From positions 1 through 64,000 of the forward strand of contig CAYJFM010000002.1 in the NCBI GenBank assembly GCA_964369805.1: a stretch of 64,000 nt of DNA. The letters are read 5' to 3'. Below, piece by piece: positions 44,497 through 53,722 of the stretch. The notes below the pieces were generated by a model. That model searched no databases. It was given only the letters and a program-made list of their open reading frames with translations, and had not been told where the DNA came from. This DNA comes from CAYJHC01 sp964369805. Lineage in GTDB: Bacteria > Bacillota > Clostridia > Peptostreptococcales > Anaerovoracaceae. Numbering within the stretch: the first letter of the stretch is position 1; each line of letters opens with the position of its first letter. The position numbers and the translations under genes were made by a program.

Positions 44497-45255
44497 TTAA
44501 ATCCACTCTTTAATTTCATTTATTTTTTCATGGTCTGTTAAATCAAATTTCAATGGTGTAATACTTGCATAGCCTTCTTGGTCTGCAATTACATCAATAT
44601 TTGTATTAGTGCTATCATATTTTCTTGGTTCACCTTTGTATTTATATTCTGTTACATCAGAAGGTGGCGCTAGTGGTGTGAACCACTCTCTATACTCTCT
44701 TATGCCTAGCCTTGTGAACTTTATCCCTTTAACCTCTTCTTTTGGCAAGTGAGGTACATTTATATTTAGCACCGTCCCAGCCTTAAGATTTTTACTAATA
44801 TTATCAAAAGTACTTTCAATCAGTTCCTCTATATATTCAAAGTGCACTGGCTCATGACTGTTCACTGATAAAGCCACCGCAGGAATTTTGCATAGAGCTC
44901 CCTCAACAGCTGCAGAAACTGTCCCTGAATAAAGAGTGTCTGTGCCTAGGTTTCCTCCGTGATTAATTCCAGAATATACGAAATTAAATTTTATTCCTAA
45001 CGATTCATAGTATTTTTGACCAAGCTTAACGCAGTCTGCTGGAAGTCCTGTGCATTCAACTGCCATTTTAGCTCCTTCAAAATTCACCTTTGTCATTGTT
45101 ATAGGTTTTCCCACTGTAATTCCATGACCTGTAGCACTTCTTTGATCGTGTGGCGCCGATATATATACTTCTGCTTTTTTACTAAGGGCCTTTACTAAAA
45201 TCTTTATGCCTTCTGCATTTATTCCATCATCATTTGTTACTAATATTTTATACAT
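44497..45255 (-). CDS. surE: 5'/3'-nucleotidase SurE
   Basis: Metal-dependent nucleoside monophosphate phosphatase. ILVTNDDGINAEGI at the N-terminus binds the metal; APHDQRSATGHGITV, YSGINHGGNLGTDTLYSGTVSAAVEG and LNINVPHLP complete the family pattern over 252 residues. First gene of surE-isochorismatase; divergent from the patatin genes. Confidence 0.95.
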   Translation of the reverse strand: MYKILVTNDDGINAEGIKILVKALSKKAEVYISAPHDQRSATGHGITVGKPITMTKVNFEGAKMAVECTGLPADCVKLGQKYYESLGIKFNFVYSGINHGGNLGTDTLYSGTVSAAVEGALCKIPAVALSVNSHEPVHFEYIEELIESTFDNISKNLKAGTVLNINVPHLPKEEVKGIKFTRLGIREYREWFTPLAPPSDVTEYKYKGEPRKYDSTNTNIDVIADQEGYASITPLKFDLTDHEKINEIKEWI

Positions 45256-45404
45256 TTTTCCTCCATTTTATGTCTACTCTATAAAGGATACGTAGAAAAG
45301 ACCATTTTGTCAAATGAAATTCATAGTTTTTGTTGAAAATTCAAATAATTTTGATAAAATGATTATAGTTTAAATCACATTTTTTTCAACAAGGAGGTCT
45401 GCTG

Positions 45405-46592
45405 TTGAAAACTGCATTAGTACTCGGAGGGGGAGGCTCAAAAGGGAGCTATCAAATAGGTGTCTGGAAAGCACTCAAAGAACTGGGTGTTTCTATTGAT
45501 ATGGTCTTTGGCTCTTCAATAGGCTCTCTTAACGGTATGCTAATCGCACAAGATGATTATAATAAAGCAATCAAGCTTTGGTCTACTCAAAACACAAAAG
45601 ATATTTTTGGTATTAAAGCTAATGACAGCATCACCCCTACATTTCCTATTCGTGCAGTAGCAGGTATGCCTATAGATGAAGTATTTGGCTATGCAAATGA
45701 AATAATAAAAGGTGGTGTAGCCAATGATTTATTATCTCAAATAATAGAGGATTTGTTAAATGAAGATGCCTTAAGATCTTCTAAGGTTAGCTTTGGTTTA
45801 ATTATGACTAACGCTAATAGTCTCACTCATAAATATGTTTATCTGAAAGACATTCCTAATGGCGAAATCGGCTCCTACATTCTTGCATCCTCTTCCGTTT
45901 TCCCCGTTCTTCATTCAGTGCTAATTGATGATGCCTACTATATTGATGGCGGGTTTTCAGATAATCTTCCTGTTACAATGGCTTCTGATATGGGTGCTGA
46001 AAAAGTTATATGCGTGGATTTAAAAAATGTAGGAATAATTCCTCAAAAAAGGATTAATTTGGTTAGAGACCTTTCAAAAGAATTCGTATATATTGCTCCA
46101 AAATGGGACTTGGGTAATATGTTGCATTTTAACGAAAAATTAGCCATGAGAAATATCAAGCTTGGTTATTTGGATGCTATGAAAGCCTTCGGAGTTTATG
46201 ATGGAGAACTATTCACTTTTTCAAAAGGCGCTTTCTCTGCTGACAATATTTTGCTACCCTCTTCAGAACTTAAAGAAGAATACCTTAGAATTATTGAGCT
46301 ACTAGGTGAGGTTTTTCAAGTATCTCCTTACAAATTATATGATAAGGATAGCTTCGATAGAGTCCTCAGGGCCAATACAGAAGAATACCTCATGCATTTT
46401 GGTAAAGATAAAAGTTCTTTCTCTTATCTACTCGAAAGTATGTTAAAGTTATCCCGAAAAGATCGTATCTCACAAATAGCTCTAGATTTAAAAAGTAATA
46501 GCGCAAAAAGCAAGTTTCTCAACCCGAAAATCTATAACTTAATTCGAGATGATGTTCTAGCAGCAACTTACATATATCAGAATTTGCTATAA
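45405..46592 (+). CDS. patatin-like phospholipase family protein, tandem copy 1
   Basis: Probable acyl hydrolase with a Ser-Asp dyad. The 395-residue product has the oxyanion GGGGSKGSYQIGVWKAL at the start, the nucleophile elbow GSSIGSLNG (Ser about residue 38) and the catalytic YIDGGFSDNLPV (about 185). TTG start, fixed by AAGGAGG seven bases upstream and by alignment with the next two copies. Cytoplasmic, with no signal peptide. The C-terminal 170 residues are shared by all three copies and end in DDVLAATYIY. Whether the substrate is a phospholipid is unknown. Confidence 0.92.
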   Translation: MKTALVLGGGGSKGSYQIGVWKALKELGVSIDMVFGSSIGSLNGMLIAQDDYNKAIKLWSTQNTKDIFGIKANDSITPTFPIRAVAGMPIDEVFGYANEIIKGGVANDLLSQIIEDLLNEDALRSSKVSFGLIMTNANSLTHKYVYLKDIPNGEIGSYILASSSVFPVLHSVLIDDAYYIDGGFSDNLPVTMASDMGAEKVICVDLKNVGIIPQKRINLVRDLSKEFVYIAPKWDLGNMLHFNEKLAMRNIKLGYLDAMKAFGVYDGELFTFSKGAFSADNILLPSSELKEEYLRIIELLGEVFQVSPYKLYDKDSFDRVLRANTEEYLMHFGKDKSSFSYLLESMLKLSRKDRISQIALDLKSNSAKSKFLNPKIYNLIRDDVLAATYIYQNLL

Positions 46593-46652
46593 GTTTACGG
46601 TAATACAAAGATTCGTATAGTACATAGTCTCATTATCAAAAAGGAGTTTGAA

Positions 46653-47828
46653 ATGAAAACAGGTTTAGTGCTCGGCGGTGGTGGGGCAAAAGGAAGTTAT
46701 CAGATTGGAGTTTGGAAAGGACTTCGAGAATTAGGTATAAAGATAGACTGCGTAGCTGGTTCATCTGTTGGTTCTCTAAACGGTGTTCTCGTTGCTCAAG
46801 ATTCCTATGAAAAAGCCCTAAAAATTTGGAATACAAATACTAGTGCTGGTATATTCTCAATTGATACGCCTACAGAATATGCAGAATTTACCCCTGTAAA
46901 AGCTGTTGCCGGTCTACCAATTGAGGAAGTCTTTGGCTACGCAAATGAAGTTGCAAAAGGAGGCGCACAGCCAACTGGTCTACAAGAAATTATGACTAAT
47001 AATCTTGATGAAGATGTTTTAAGAAATTCAGGTATAGATTTTGGCCTTTGTATAACAAATACCAAAACAGGCTCTAGCAAATATGTTCACCTCAAAGATA
47101 TTCCAAAAGGTGAGGTGAGCAAGTACATATTAGCTTCTTCGGCCTGCTTCCCTGTAGCTCACACCGTAGACATAGATAATGTAACTTATGCTGACGGCGG
47201 CTTTACTGACAACCTACCAGTTACTATAGTTTCTGACATGGGTGCTGAGCGAATAATTTGTGTTGACTTAAAAGCTGTCGGCTACATTCCTCCCCACAGG
47301 GTTGAACTTGTCAAAGATATTTCCAAGGAATTTATATATATAGAACCAAAGTGGGACCTTGGTAATATGCTTTACTTTAATAGTGAAATTGCCGAAAAAA
47401 ATATTCAACTTGGCTACCTAGATTGCATGAAAGCTTTTGGGAAATATGCTGGAAGTTCATTCACCTTTGAGCGAGATAGCTTTGTGAAAGATGGGACAGG
47501 AGACCTAAAAAATCTTATTATTAGAGCAGCCGATCATTTAGGTGTTGTTTTTGAGTTGGATCCTTATGTACTATATGACAAGAAATCCTTCGATATAGCT
47601 CTGAGAGCAAAGGCTGAAGACTATTTAAATGTACAAAGACATGAGACACTTTCCTTAAACACAATACTAGAAAACTCTGGTAAATTATCAATAAAAGATA
47701 GGATAGCAAGGATTGCTATAGACTTCAAAGCTAAGGAAGAGGAAAGCAAGTACTTATCTCCCACACTCTATAAACTTATTGAGGATGACATCCTTGCAGC
47801 AACCTATCTATATTATTACTTAATATAA
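46653..47828 (+). CDS. patatin-like phospholipase family protein, tandem copy 2
   Basis: 391 residues, same plan as copy 1: GGGGAKGSYQIGVWKGL, GSSVGSLNG and YADGGFTDNLPV; C-terminus DDILAATYLY. Sixty bases after copy 1, with its own AAAAGGAG site. Conserved throughout, including KAVAGLPIEEVFGYANEV and IEPKWDLGNMLYFN, so it is not decaying. Confidence 0.92.
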   Translation: MKTGLVLGGGGAKGSYQIGVWKGLRELGIKIDCVAGSSVGSLNGVLVAQDSYEKALKIWNTNTSAGIFSIDTPTEYAEFTPVKAVAGLPIEEVFGYANEVAKGGAQPTGLQEIMTNNLDEDVLRNSGIDFGLCITNTKTGSSKYVHLKDIPKGEVSKYILASSACFPVAHTVDIDNVTYADGGFTDNLPVTIVSDMGAERIICVDLKAVGYIPPHRVELVKDISKEFIYIEPKWDLGNMLYFNSEIAEKNIQLGYLDCMKAFGKYAGSSFTFERDSFVKDGTGDLKNLIIRAADHLGVVFELDPYVLYDKKSFDIALRAKAEDYLNVQRHETLSLNTILENSGKLSIKDRIARIAIDFKAKEEESKYLSPTLYKLIEDDILAATYLYYYLI

Positions 47829-47939
47829 ATTCTGCATTACAAATTCCAAAATGATGTACCTACTTAACGGTTCTCGTTAAACATGTAGTGCACGAATATA
47901 ATAGTTAAATTAACGTATACAACAAAAGGAGACCAAAAA

Positions 47940-49121
47940 ATGAAAACAGCACTAGTTCTTGGTGGCGGCGGCGGAAAAGGCGCTTATCAAATCGGAGTGT
48001 GGAAAGCTTTGCGCGATATGAAAATTGAGATTAATATGGTTTACGGCTCCTCTGTAGGCGCTTTAAATGGTATTTTGGTTGCCCAAAACTCATACAATGA
48101 AGCAGTTGACATTTGGCTTTCAAATACTACCACTAAAATTTTTTCCATTAACCCATCTGAGGATGTCCCCCTAGTAATTCCTTTTAAAGATATTTCTGGT
48201 CTCCCTATGGAAGAGATTTTTGGATATGCTCAAGGTATCGTAAATGGAGGTGCTGACTCTAGTGGCCTCAGAGAAATAATTGAAAAAGCTTTAGATGAAA
48301 ATACATTGAGAAATTCAACAATAGATTTTGGTATCAACATCACTACAGCTTCTTCCATGAAAAAAAACTACACATATTTAAGTGACATACCTCATGGAAA
48401 AGTAATTGACTACATTCTTGCTTCTGCAGCTTGCTTTCCTGTTGCCCACTCTGTATCCATTGATGGTGTTTCCTATGTAGATGGTGGCCTTTCTGACAAC
48501 CTTCCTGTAACCATGGCTGTAGATATGGGTGCAGATCAAATTATTTGTGTTGACTTATATACAGTCGGTCTTATTCCAAAGCAGAGAATAGAACTTGCAA
48601 AAGATTTAGCAAAAGATTTTAAATATATTAAGCCTAAATGGGACATAGGCAATGTGCTTTTTTTTGATGAAAAAGTCTCTAGGCAAAGTATTGTACTTGG
48701 GTATATTGATTGTATGAAAAGCTTTGGAAAGCTTATTGGGGACAAATATGCCTTTAAACTTGATACTTTTAAATCTCATAACACTAACAAGGTTATAGTA
48801 GAAAGTCAAATGCTCTCGATTTTTGAGCACCTAGCTGCCGTTTTTGAGTTTTCGCCTTTTAAAGTCTATGATATGTTTACTTTCAATGAAACTCTTAGCA
48901 AAAAAATCAAACCCTGGCTAAATACTGATAAGTTTAGCAAGCAACACGTTCTCAGCCTAGTTGATAGCATTGGCCTACTCTCCAGCAAAGAAAGAGTTTG
49001 TAGGATTGCCGTCGATATTAGAGCACTGGGCAAAGGGAGTGTATATTTGACTAGCCCCCTTTATAAGTTTATTCAAGATGATATAGCCGCAGCTGAATAT
49101 CTAGCTTATAACTTACTGTAA
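47940..49121 (+). CDS. patatin-like phospholipase family protein, tandem copy 3
   Basis: 393 residues, GGGGGKGAYQIGVWKAL, GSSVGALNG, YVDGGLSDNLPV, C-terminus DDIAAAEYLA. It is the most divergent in the C-terminal half. A gap of 111 bases and a separate AAAAGGAG site precede it, so it may have its own promoter. Confidence 0.92.
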   Translation: MKTALVLGGGGGKGAYQIGVWKALRDMKIEINMVYGSSVGALNGILVAQNSYNEAVDIWLSNTTTKIFSINPSEDVPLVIPFKDISGLPMEEIFGYAQGIVNGGADSSGLREIIEKALDENTLRNSTIDFGINITTASSMKKNYTYLSDIPHGKVIDYILASAACFPVAHSVSIDGVSYVDGGLSDNLPVTMAVDMGADQIICVDLYTVGLIPKQRIELAKDLAKDFKYIKPKWDIGNVLFFDEKVSRQSIVLGYIDCMKSFGKLIGDKYAFKLDTFKSHNTNKVIVESQMLSIFEHLAAVFEFSPFKVYDMFTFNETLSKKIKPWLNTDKFSKQHVLSLVDSIGLLSSKERVCRIAVDIRALGKGSVYLTSPLYKFIQDDIAAAEYLAYNLL

Positions 49122-49180
49122 TCATGCAGGATGGTTTTAGGCTTGCATTCTAAGTTCTTAGTAAAATTATAACCAGAATT

Positions 49181-49207
49181 AAAAAAAGGCCTTAGCAGCC
49201 TTTTTTT
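49181..49207. terminator. bidirectional terminator between patatin copy 3 and the pseudouridine synthase gene
   Basis: AAAAAAAGGC-CTTAGCA-GCCTTTTTTT; the right arm includes the last codons and stop of the minus-strand gene. Confidence 0.85.
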
Positions 49208-49899
49208 AACATCTCTATTTCTTCTCTCGTTAGCTTTCTATAATGTCCTTCTTTTAATCTTCCTAAAAGAATCCCCCCAATAGCTATCCTTTGCAGTTCA
49301 ACAACTTTATTTCCAACAGCTTTGCACATTTTTCTAACCTGTCTATTCTTTCCCTCTGTTATTTCGATTTCAAGAATAGCTTGGTTTCTTTTCTGCATAA
49401 TAATATCAACTCTTGCCTTTGATGTTACATATCCGCCTATATCAACACCGTTTCTCAGCTTAAAAAGGCTATCCTTTGACACAGTACCGCTTACTAAAAC
49501 TCTGTATTTCTTAGGAACCTTATTGGTTGGATGCATAACCTCATTGAACAAATCACCATCATTTGTCATCAGAAGTAGTCCTGATGTTTCATAATCTAGT
49601 CTGCCAATTGGGAAGATCCTAGTTGTAATATCTGTAGTAAGGTCCATTACAGTCGGCCTTCCTTGTTCATCAGAAACAGTAGTTATATAACCCTTTGGTT
49701 TGTTCATAGCTATATAAATTTTCTTCTTCGTTGGTGTTATATCAATTCCATTAACATTTACTATGTCTCCATCTTGAACTTGATATCCCATCTCGTTTAC
49801 TGTCTTCCCATTTATCTTTACGTTCCCGTTCTTTGTTAATTCATCTGCTTTTCTTCTGCTGCATACTCCAGATTCAGCAATATATTTATTAAGTCTCAT
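49192..49899 (-). CDS. RsuA/RluB-family rRNA pseudouridine synthase
   Basis: Converts a uridine of rRNA to pseudouridine. 235 residues: S4 domain MRLNKYIAESGVCSRRKADEL, then the catalytic FPIGRLDYETSGLLLMTNDGD with its Asp (about residue 101), and the C-terminal ITEGKNRQVRKMCKAVGNKVVELQRIAIGGI. Whether 16S (RsuA) or 23S (RluB) is the target cannot be decided by eye. It sits near scpAB, the common Firmicute neighbourhood. Confidence 0.94.
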   Translation of the reverse strand: MRLNKYIAESGVCSRRKADELTKNGNVKINGKTVNEMGYQVQDGDIVNVNGIDITPTKKKIYIAMNKPKGYITTVSDEQGRPTVMDLTTDITTRIFPIGRLDYETSGLLLMTNDGDLFNEVMHPTNKVPKKYRVLVSGTVSKDSLFKLRNGVDIGGYVTSKARVDIIMQKRNQAILEIEITEGKNRQVRKMCKAVGNKVVELQRIAIGGILLGRLKEGHYRKLTREEIEMLKKGC

Positions 49900-49982
49900 T
49901 TTATTTCCTTTCCTTATTCACATAGTCAGTCTACCATATCTATCTAAAATGTGCTACAATTTACTAGAAGAAAGGACTATTT

Positions 49983-50768
49983 ATGAATAATTTACTAGAA
50001 AAAAAAGTACTGACCTTAGCTGTAACAGCTGGTGAGTTGATGATGAAAAACGGCGCTGAAGTATACAGGGTTGAGGATACAGTTCATAGAATATGTAAGG
50101 CATGCAGAATGGATAACGTTGGTGTCTTTACAACTTTAACAGGTATCTTTGTTTCTGTATCTAGGGATGCCAACGATTCACAAGCTTCAACGCTTATTAG
50201 AAGGGTTAAGTCAAACACCCTTGACTTAAATAAAATATCTGAACTTAATTCTTTCGCAAGAGAGTTTACTACTACTGATTTATCAATCGACGAAGGTCTA
50301 GAAGTTTTAAAAACTATTGACAGGGAAAAATCTTATCCCCTTCCACTTAGAATACTAGGGGCAGGTTGTATTGCTGCTTTCTTTTCAATAATTGCAGGGG
50401 GCCTTCCTATGGATGGGATTCTCGCCTTCCTTGCTGGCAGTCTTACTTATTTATTGAATATTCTTATGGACAAAGCTGAAACCAACTACTTCCTCAACGG
50501 ATTTTTTTGTACTGCTTTTTCTGCCATAACCTGTATGGCACTTGCTCACTTTTCTTTCATAGGAAATGCTAGCTCTGCTATTATTGGAATAATCATGTTG
50601 CTAGTACCTGGGTATGCTATTACAGCTTCTATGCGAGATTTCCTATCTGGAGATATGCTATCGGGACTTACTCGGCTAGCTGAAGCTCTAACTATTGCTG
50701 CTTCTCTAGCTACAGGAACCGCCTTAGGCCTTCAGATTTGGAGTTATATTATAGGAGGGCTCATTTAA
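49983..50768 (+). CDS. ThrE-family exporter, larger subunit (DUF1212)
   Basis: Half of a split threonine/serine exporter. 261 residues: the N-terminal soluble part has GAEVYRVEDTVHRI and SRDANDSQASTLIRRV, followed by about five membrane helices from residue 117. Its stop overlaps the start of the small subunit (TAATG), so the two are coupled. Preceded by GAAAGGA. Confidence 0.9.
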   Translation: MNNLLEKKVLTLAVTAGELMMKNGAEVYRVEDTVHRICKACRMDNVGVFTTLTGIFVSVSRDANDSQASTLIRRVKSNTLDLNKISELNSFAREFTTTDLSIDEGLEVLKTIDREKSYPLPLRILGAGCIAAFFSIIAGGLPMDGILAFLAGSLTYLLNILMDKAETNYFLNGFFCTAFSAITCMALAHFSFIGNASSAIIGIIMLLVPGYAITASMRDFLSGDMLSGLTRLAEALTIAASLATGTALGLQIWSYIIGGLI

Positions 50769-51232
50769 TGATATCTAATATTATTTTATTTCCTATACTG
50801 GTTTTTTTTGTTGCTGCTGGCTTTTGCTTCCTTTTTCATAGTCCAAAGAAAGCTATTATACCATCTTGTTTAGTTTGCTCAATCAGCTATTTATGCTATA
50901 TGTTGGCTGATAATGTTGTTGAAAGTAGCATAATTGCATCTTTTGTAGGAGCTCTAGTTCTAGGCTTCACCTGTGACATATCTGCTAGAATTTTTAAAGA
51001 GGCTGCAATCGTATTTATTGCACCAGCCATGATTCCTTTTGTACCAGGAACAAAACTTTACTCAACAGTAGTAGCCCTATTAGACCAAAATTATATCGAA
51101 GCTGCATCACTTGGAAGCGAGACTATTTTTATTGCTGGCGCCTTGGCATTAGGCTTAGTTGTCTCTGGTTCAATATCAAATATAATAATTCTAATCTATA
51201 GATCAATAAAAAAGCCTACTCGTAAAGAGTAA
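50768..51232 (+). CDS. ThrE-family exporter, smaller subunit (DUF3815)
   Basis: 154 residues with five membrane helices; motifs SARIFKEAAIVFIAPAMIPFVPGTKLY and ETIFIAGALALGLVVSGSI are typical of the small ThrE half. The start MISNII follows AGGAGGG and overlaps the stop of the larger subunit. Its last codons and stop lie inside the terminator hairpin. Confidence 0.9.
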   Translation: MISNIILFPILVFFVAAGFCFLFHSPKKAIIPSCLVCSISYLCYMLADNVVESSIIASFVGALVLGFTCDISARIFKEAAIVFIAPAMIPFVPGTKLYSTVVALLDQNYIEAASLGSETIFIAGALALGLVVSGSISNIIILIYRSIKKPTRKE

Positions 51233-51241
51233 GCTTTTTTT
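51207..51241. terminator. bidirectional terminator overlapping the end of the ThrE small subunit
   Basis: AAAAAAGCxTACTC / GAGTAxGCTTTTTTT, arms flanking a GTAAA loop. It serves the exporter genes and the convergent scpAB genes. Confidence 0.85.
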
Positions 51242-51255
51242 ATATCTGCTATTTT

Positions 51256-51837
51256 TTATTCCTTCAAAAAGTCCCCAATTTCCATCTGCCCTGCTAACGC
51301 ATCTTCATACTCAAAAATTTGTTCTATCTCTTCGATTGGTGGTAGCTCCTTTATTGAACTGTATCCAAAATATCTTAAGAAATCATCAGTTGTCCCAAAA
51401 AGAATTGGCCTTCCTATGCCCTCTGATCTTCCAACTTCTGCCACTAGTCCTTTTGCAGTAAGTCCTTCAATAACCCTATCACATTTTATTCCTCTAATAG
51501 CTTCGATTTCTCCTCTTGTCACCGGCTGCTTATATGCAATAATTGCAAGAACTTCCAAAGCAGACCGACTCAACCTTCTTTGCCTAACTGGTGTACAAAG
51601 TCTTTCGATATACTCTACATTATCTGCAAAGGTAACAAACTGAAAGGTTCTACTTATCTCTCTAATTCTAATACCCCTATCATTTTCCTCGTATTCTACC
51701 ATAAGTTCTCTAAAATATTCTAAGGCTTCTTTAACATCTATATTTAGAACATCAGCCACATCCTTTGCCTCCAAAGGTTCCCCCCATACAAAAAGCATAG
51801 ACTCAAGTGCCGATTTTATACTTCTCTCACCTGCCAT
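51256..51837 (-). CDS. scpB: segregation and condensation protein B
   Basis: Winged-helix kite subunit of the Smc-ScpAB condensin. 193 residues with SALESMLFVWGEPL at the start and SRSALEVLAIIAYKQPVTRGEIEAIRG in the middle, then GRPILFGTTDDFLRYFG. Overlaps scpA by one base. Confidence 0.96.
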   Translation of the reverse strand: MAGERSIKSALESMLFVWGEPLEAKDVADVLNIDVKEALEYFRELMVEYEENDRGIRIREISRTFQFVTFADNVEYIERLCTPVRQRRLSRSALEVLAIIAYKQPVTRGEIEAIRGIKCDRVIEGLTAKGLVAEVGRSEGIGRPILFGTTDDFLRYFGYSSIKELPPIEEIEQIFEYEDALAGQMEIGDFLKE

Positions 51838-52655
51838 TAATTCTCCCCTTCTACTTTAACTGTACTTGCAGTTTTTGCCTCAACAATTCTTTTATCCAGC
51901 TTTTTTGCCAGTTCCTTATATGATTCCGTGGCTCCTATTTCAATATCTCCAAATTGAATCTTCTGATCCGCCCAAATAGTATCTTTCTTTACTAGTTCAA
52001 GCATTGATGAGAATGTTAAAGCCATATCAAAGCGATCATTTTCCCCTTTTACTAAGTCGAAAAAATCTACAGTTTTACTGCCATCAAGTAAAAACATCTC
52101 CTTAATGAACTCAATTTTTGCTTCACTAGTAATACGCATTTTCTCTTTTTGTTCATATCGCTTTTTAATATCAGTCTCTTTTTTCTTTTTCAAGATAAAC
52201 TGATTGAAGGCTGACACAAACTGATCGATTTCTAATACTAAATATTCATCTGGCTCATTGGTGTATTCTGTTAAGTCCTCCTTCGGCTTAGTAAAAATAC
52301 TCCTGCCATAAAGTTCTCTTTCCCCTAGCATTTCAGATAAATTTTTAAACTTTCTATATTCTAACAGCTTTTCTACAAGCTCTGTTCTTGGATCTTCACT
52401 CTCAATTTCATTTCCACTGTCCGTGTATCTAGGAAGAAGCATTTTTGATTTTATCTCAAGAAGACTCGCAGCAAGTATCATAAATTCCGAGGCTACATCC
52501 ACATTAGGTTCTGCCATTTCTTCTATGTAGTCAATATATTGATTTGTAATTTCACTAATTTTTATATCATAAATGCTCATTTTGGCATGTTCGATTAAAT
52601 ATACTAGTAAATCAAAAGGACCCTCAAATTGATGAAGTTTAACCTTATATGACAT
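51837..52655 (-). CDS. scpA: segregation and condensation protein A
   Basis: Kleisin subunit bridging Smc heads. 272 residues: KLHQFEGPFDLLVYLIEHAKMSIYDIKISEITNQY at the N-terminus, AASLLEIKSKMLLP next, a charged central region, and a C-terminal winged helix (FSSMLELVKKDTI). First gene of scpA-scpB. Confidence 0.96.
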   Translation of the reverse strand: MSYKVKLHQFEGPFDLLVYLIEHAKMSIYDIKISEITNQYIDYIEEMAEPNVDVASEFMILAASLLEIKSKMLLPRYTDSGNEIESEDPRTELVEKLLEYRKFKNLSEMLGERELYGRSIFTKPKEDLTEYTNEPDEYLVLEIDQFVSAFNQFILKKKKETDIKKRYEQKEKMRITSEAKIEFIKEMFLLDGSKTVDFFDLVKGENDRFDMALTFSSMLELVKKDTIWADQKIQFGDIEIGATESYKELAKKLDKRIVEAKTASTVKVEGEN

Positions 52656-52790
52656 CCACTGCCTCCTTACTCTTTTTGTCTAAAACTAACTACTACTGAT
52701 TATAATTGATATAGGCACCTATTACAAGCTACCCTAAGTCTTCTATTCTTAGACTTGCAGATTCCATAGTTTCTGTAAGAACTGATTTAC

Positions 52791-53675
52791 CTAATCTTGC
52801 TCGTGATAGTTATAGTATAGAAGCCCAATAATTACCACAATTCCTCCAGTTATCTGCCAAACAGTAGGGATTTCTGCAAAAAGTAATAAGGCCATTAATG
52901 CCCCTACTACAATTTCTCCCGTATCTACTGCGGATACATACAGAGAGGGAACATATGCCATACTCCAGTTAAATACTGCGTGAGCTCCTAGCTGGCAAAC
53001 TAGCATCATTACTACCATCCAAAAATAAGATTCCGTACTATAACCTAAAACAGGAGTACTAGTAATAACCGTTGCCAAGGCAAAGCACAGGAAACACATT
53101 CCAAATACTATACATAAATATACAGCAGAAACAACCTTTTGCCTCACAACAGTTCCTATTGAAAAGTACACTCCAATTCCAAGGCAAGATATAAAGGCCA
53201 TCATATCGCCATACATTGAACCACCACCAGAGAAATTCCCTCCAACTACAATTACCCCACCTAAAATTGCAATTCCAATTCCAATTACTGCCTTAAGTGA
53301 TACCCTTTGCTTCCACACAAAGTAAGTCATAAATACAACTACTAAGGGATTAAGTGATACCAAAACTAATGCACTTGCAATCTCCGTTTCTTTTATTGCA
53401 ATAAACCATGTCAAAAAATGTGCAAATAGAAAAAATCCTGAAACAAGTGCTAAAATCAATTCCTTCTTCTTTATAGCAAAAAGTTCTGGCCTATATTTTA
53501 CTAAAACCGGGATTATAAAAAAGGGTAAAGCTAACAGAAGCCTATAGAATCCGATGACCATTGATGGGGCATCAATCATTCTCCCTATAATTCCAGACAT
53601 ACTTCCAGCAACCACACCACAAAGAACAACTACCTTTGCATTCCTTTGAAAAATATTTAAATGTTCATTTTCCAT
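52791..53675 (-). CDS. EamA/DMT-family transporter, second copy
   Basis: 294 residues, ten helices in two EamA repeats (VVAGSMSGIIGRMIDAPSMVIGFYRLLLALP and the second-half AHAVFNWSMAYVPSLYVSAVDTGEIVVGALMALLLF). Distinct from the one at 28211-29113. It lies 47 bases after mtnA on the same strand, so a role in export or uptake of a sulfur or purine metabolite is possible but not shown. Confidence 0.88.
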   Translation of the reverse strand: MENEHLNIFQRNAKVVVLCGVVAGSMSGIIGRMIDAPSMVIGFYRLLLALPFFIIPVLVKYRPELFAIKKKELILALVSGFFLFAHFLTWFIAIKETEIASALVLVSLNPLVVVFMTYFVWKQRVSLKAVIGIGIAILGGVIVVGGNFSGGGSMYGDMMAFISCLGIGVYFSIGTVVRQKVVSAVYLCIVFGMCFLCFALATVITSTPVLGYSTESYFWMVVMMLVCQLGAHAVFNWSMAYVPSLYVSAVDTGEIVVGALMALLLFAEIPTVWQITGGIVVIIGLLYYNYHEQD

Positions 53676-53722
53676 TTTGCACCTCGAATCAAATTTGAAT
53701 AAACTCCAAATGGCTAGCTATT

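Noticed and set aside
49192..49899. Assignment of the pseudouridine synthase specifically to RluB
   Set aside because: RsuA and RluB types cannot be separated by the motifs visible, so only the family is given.
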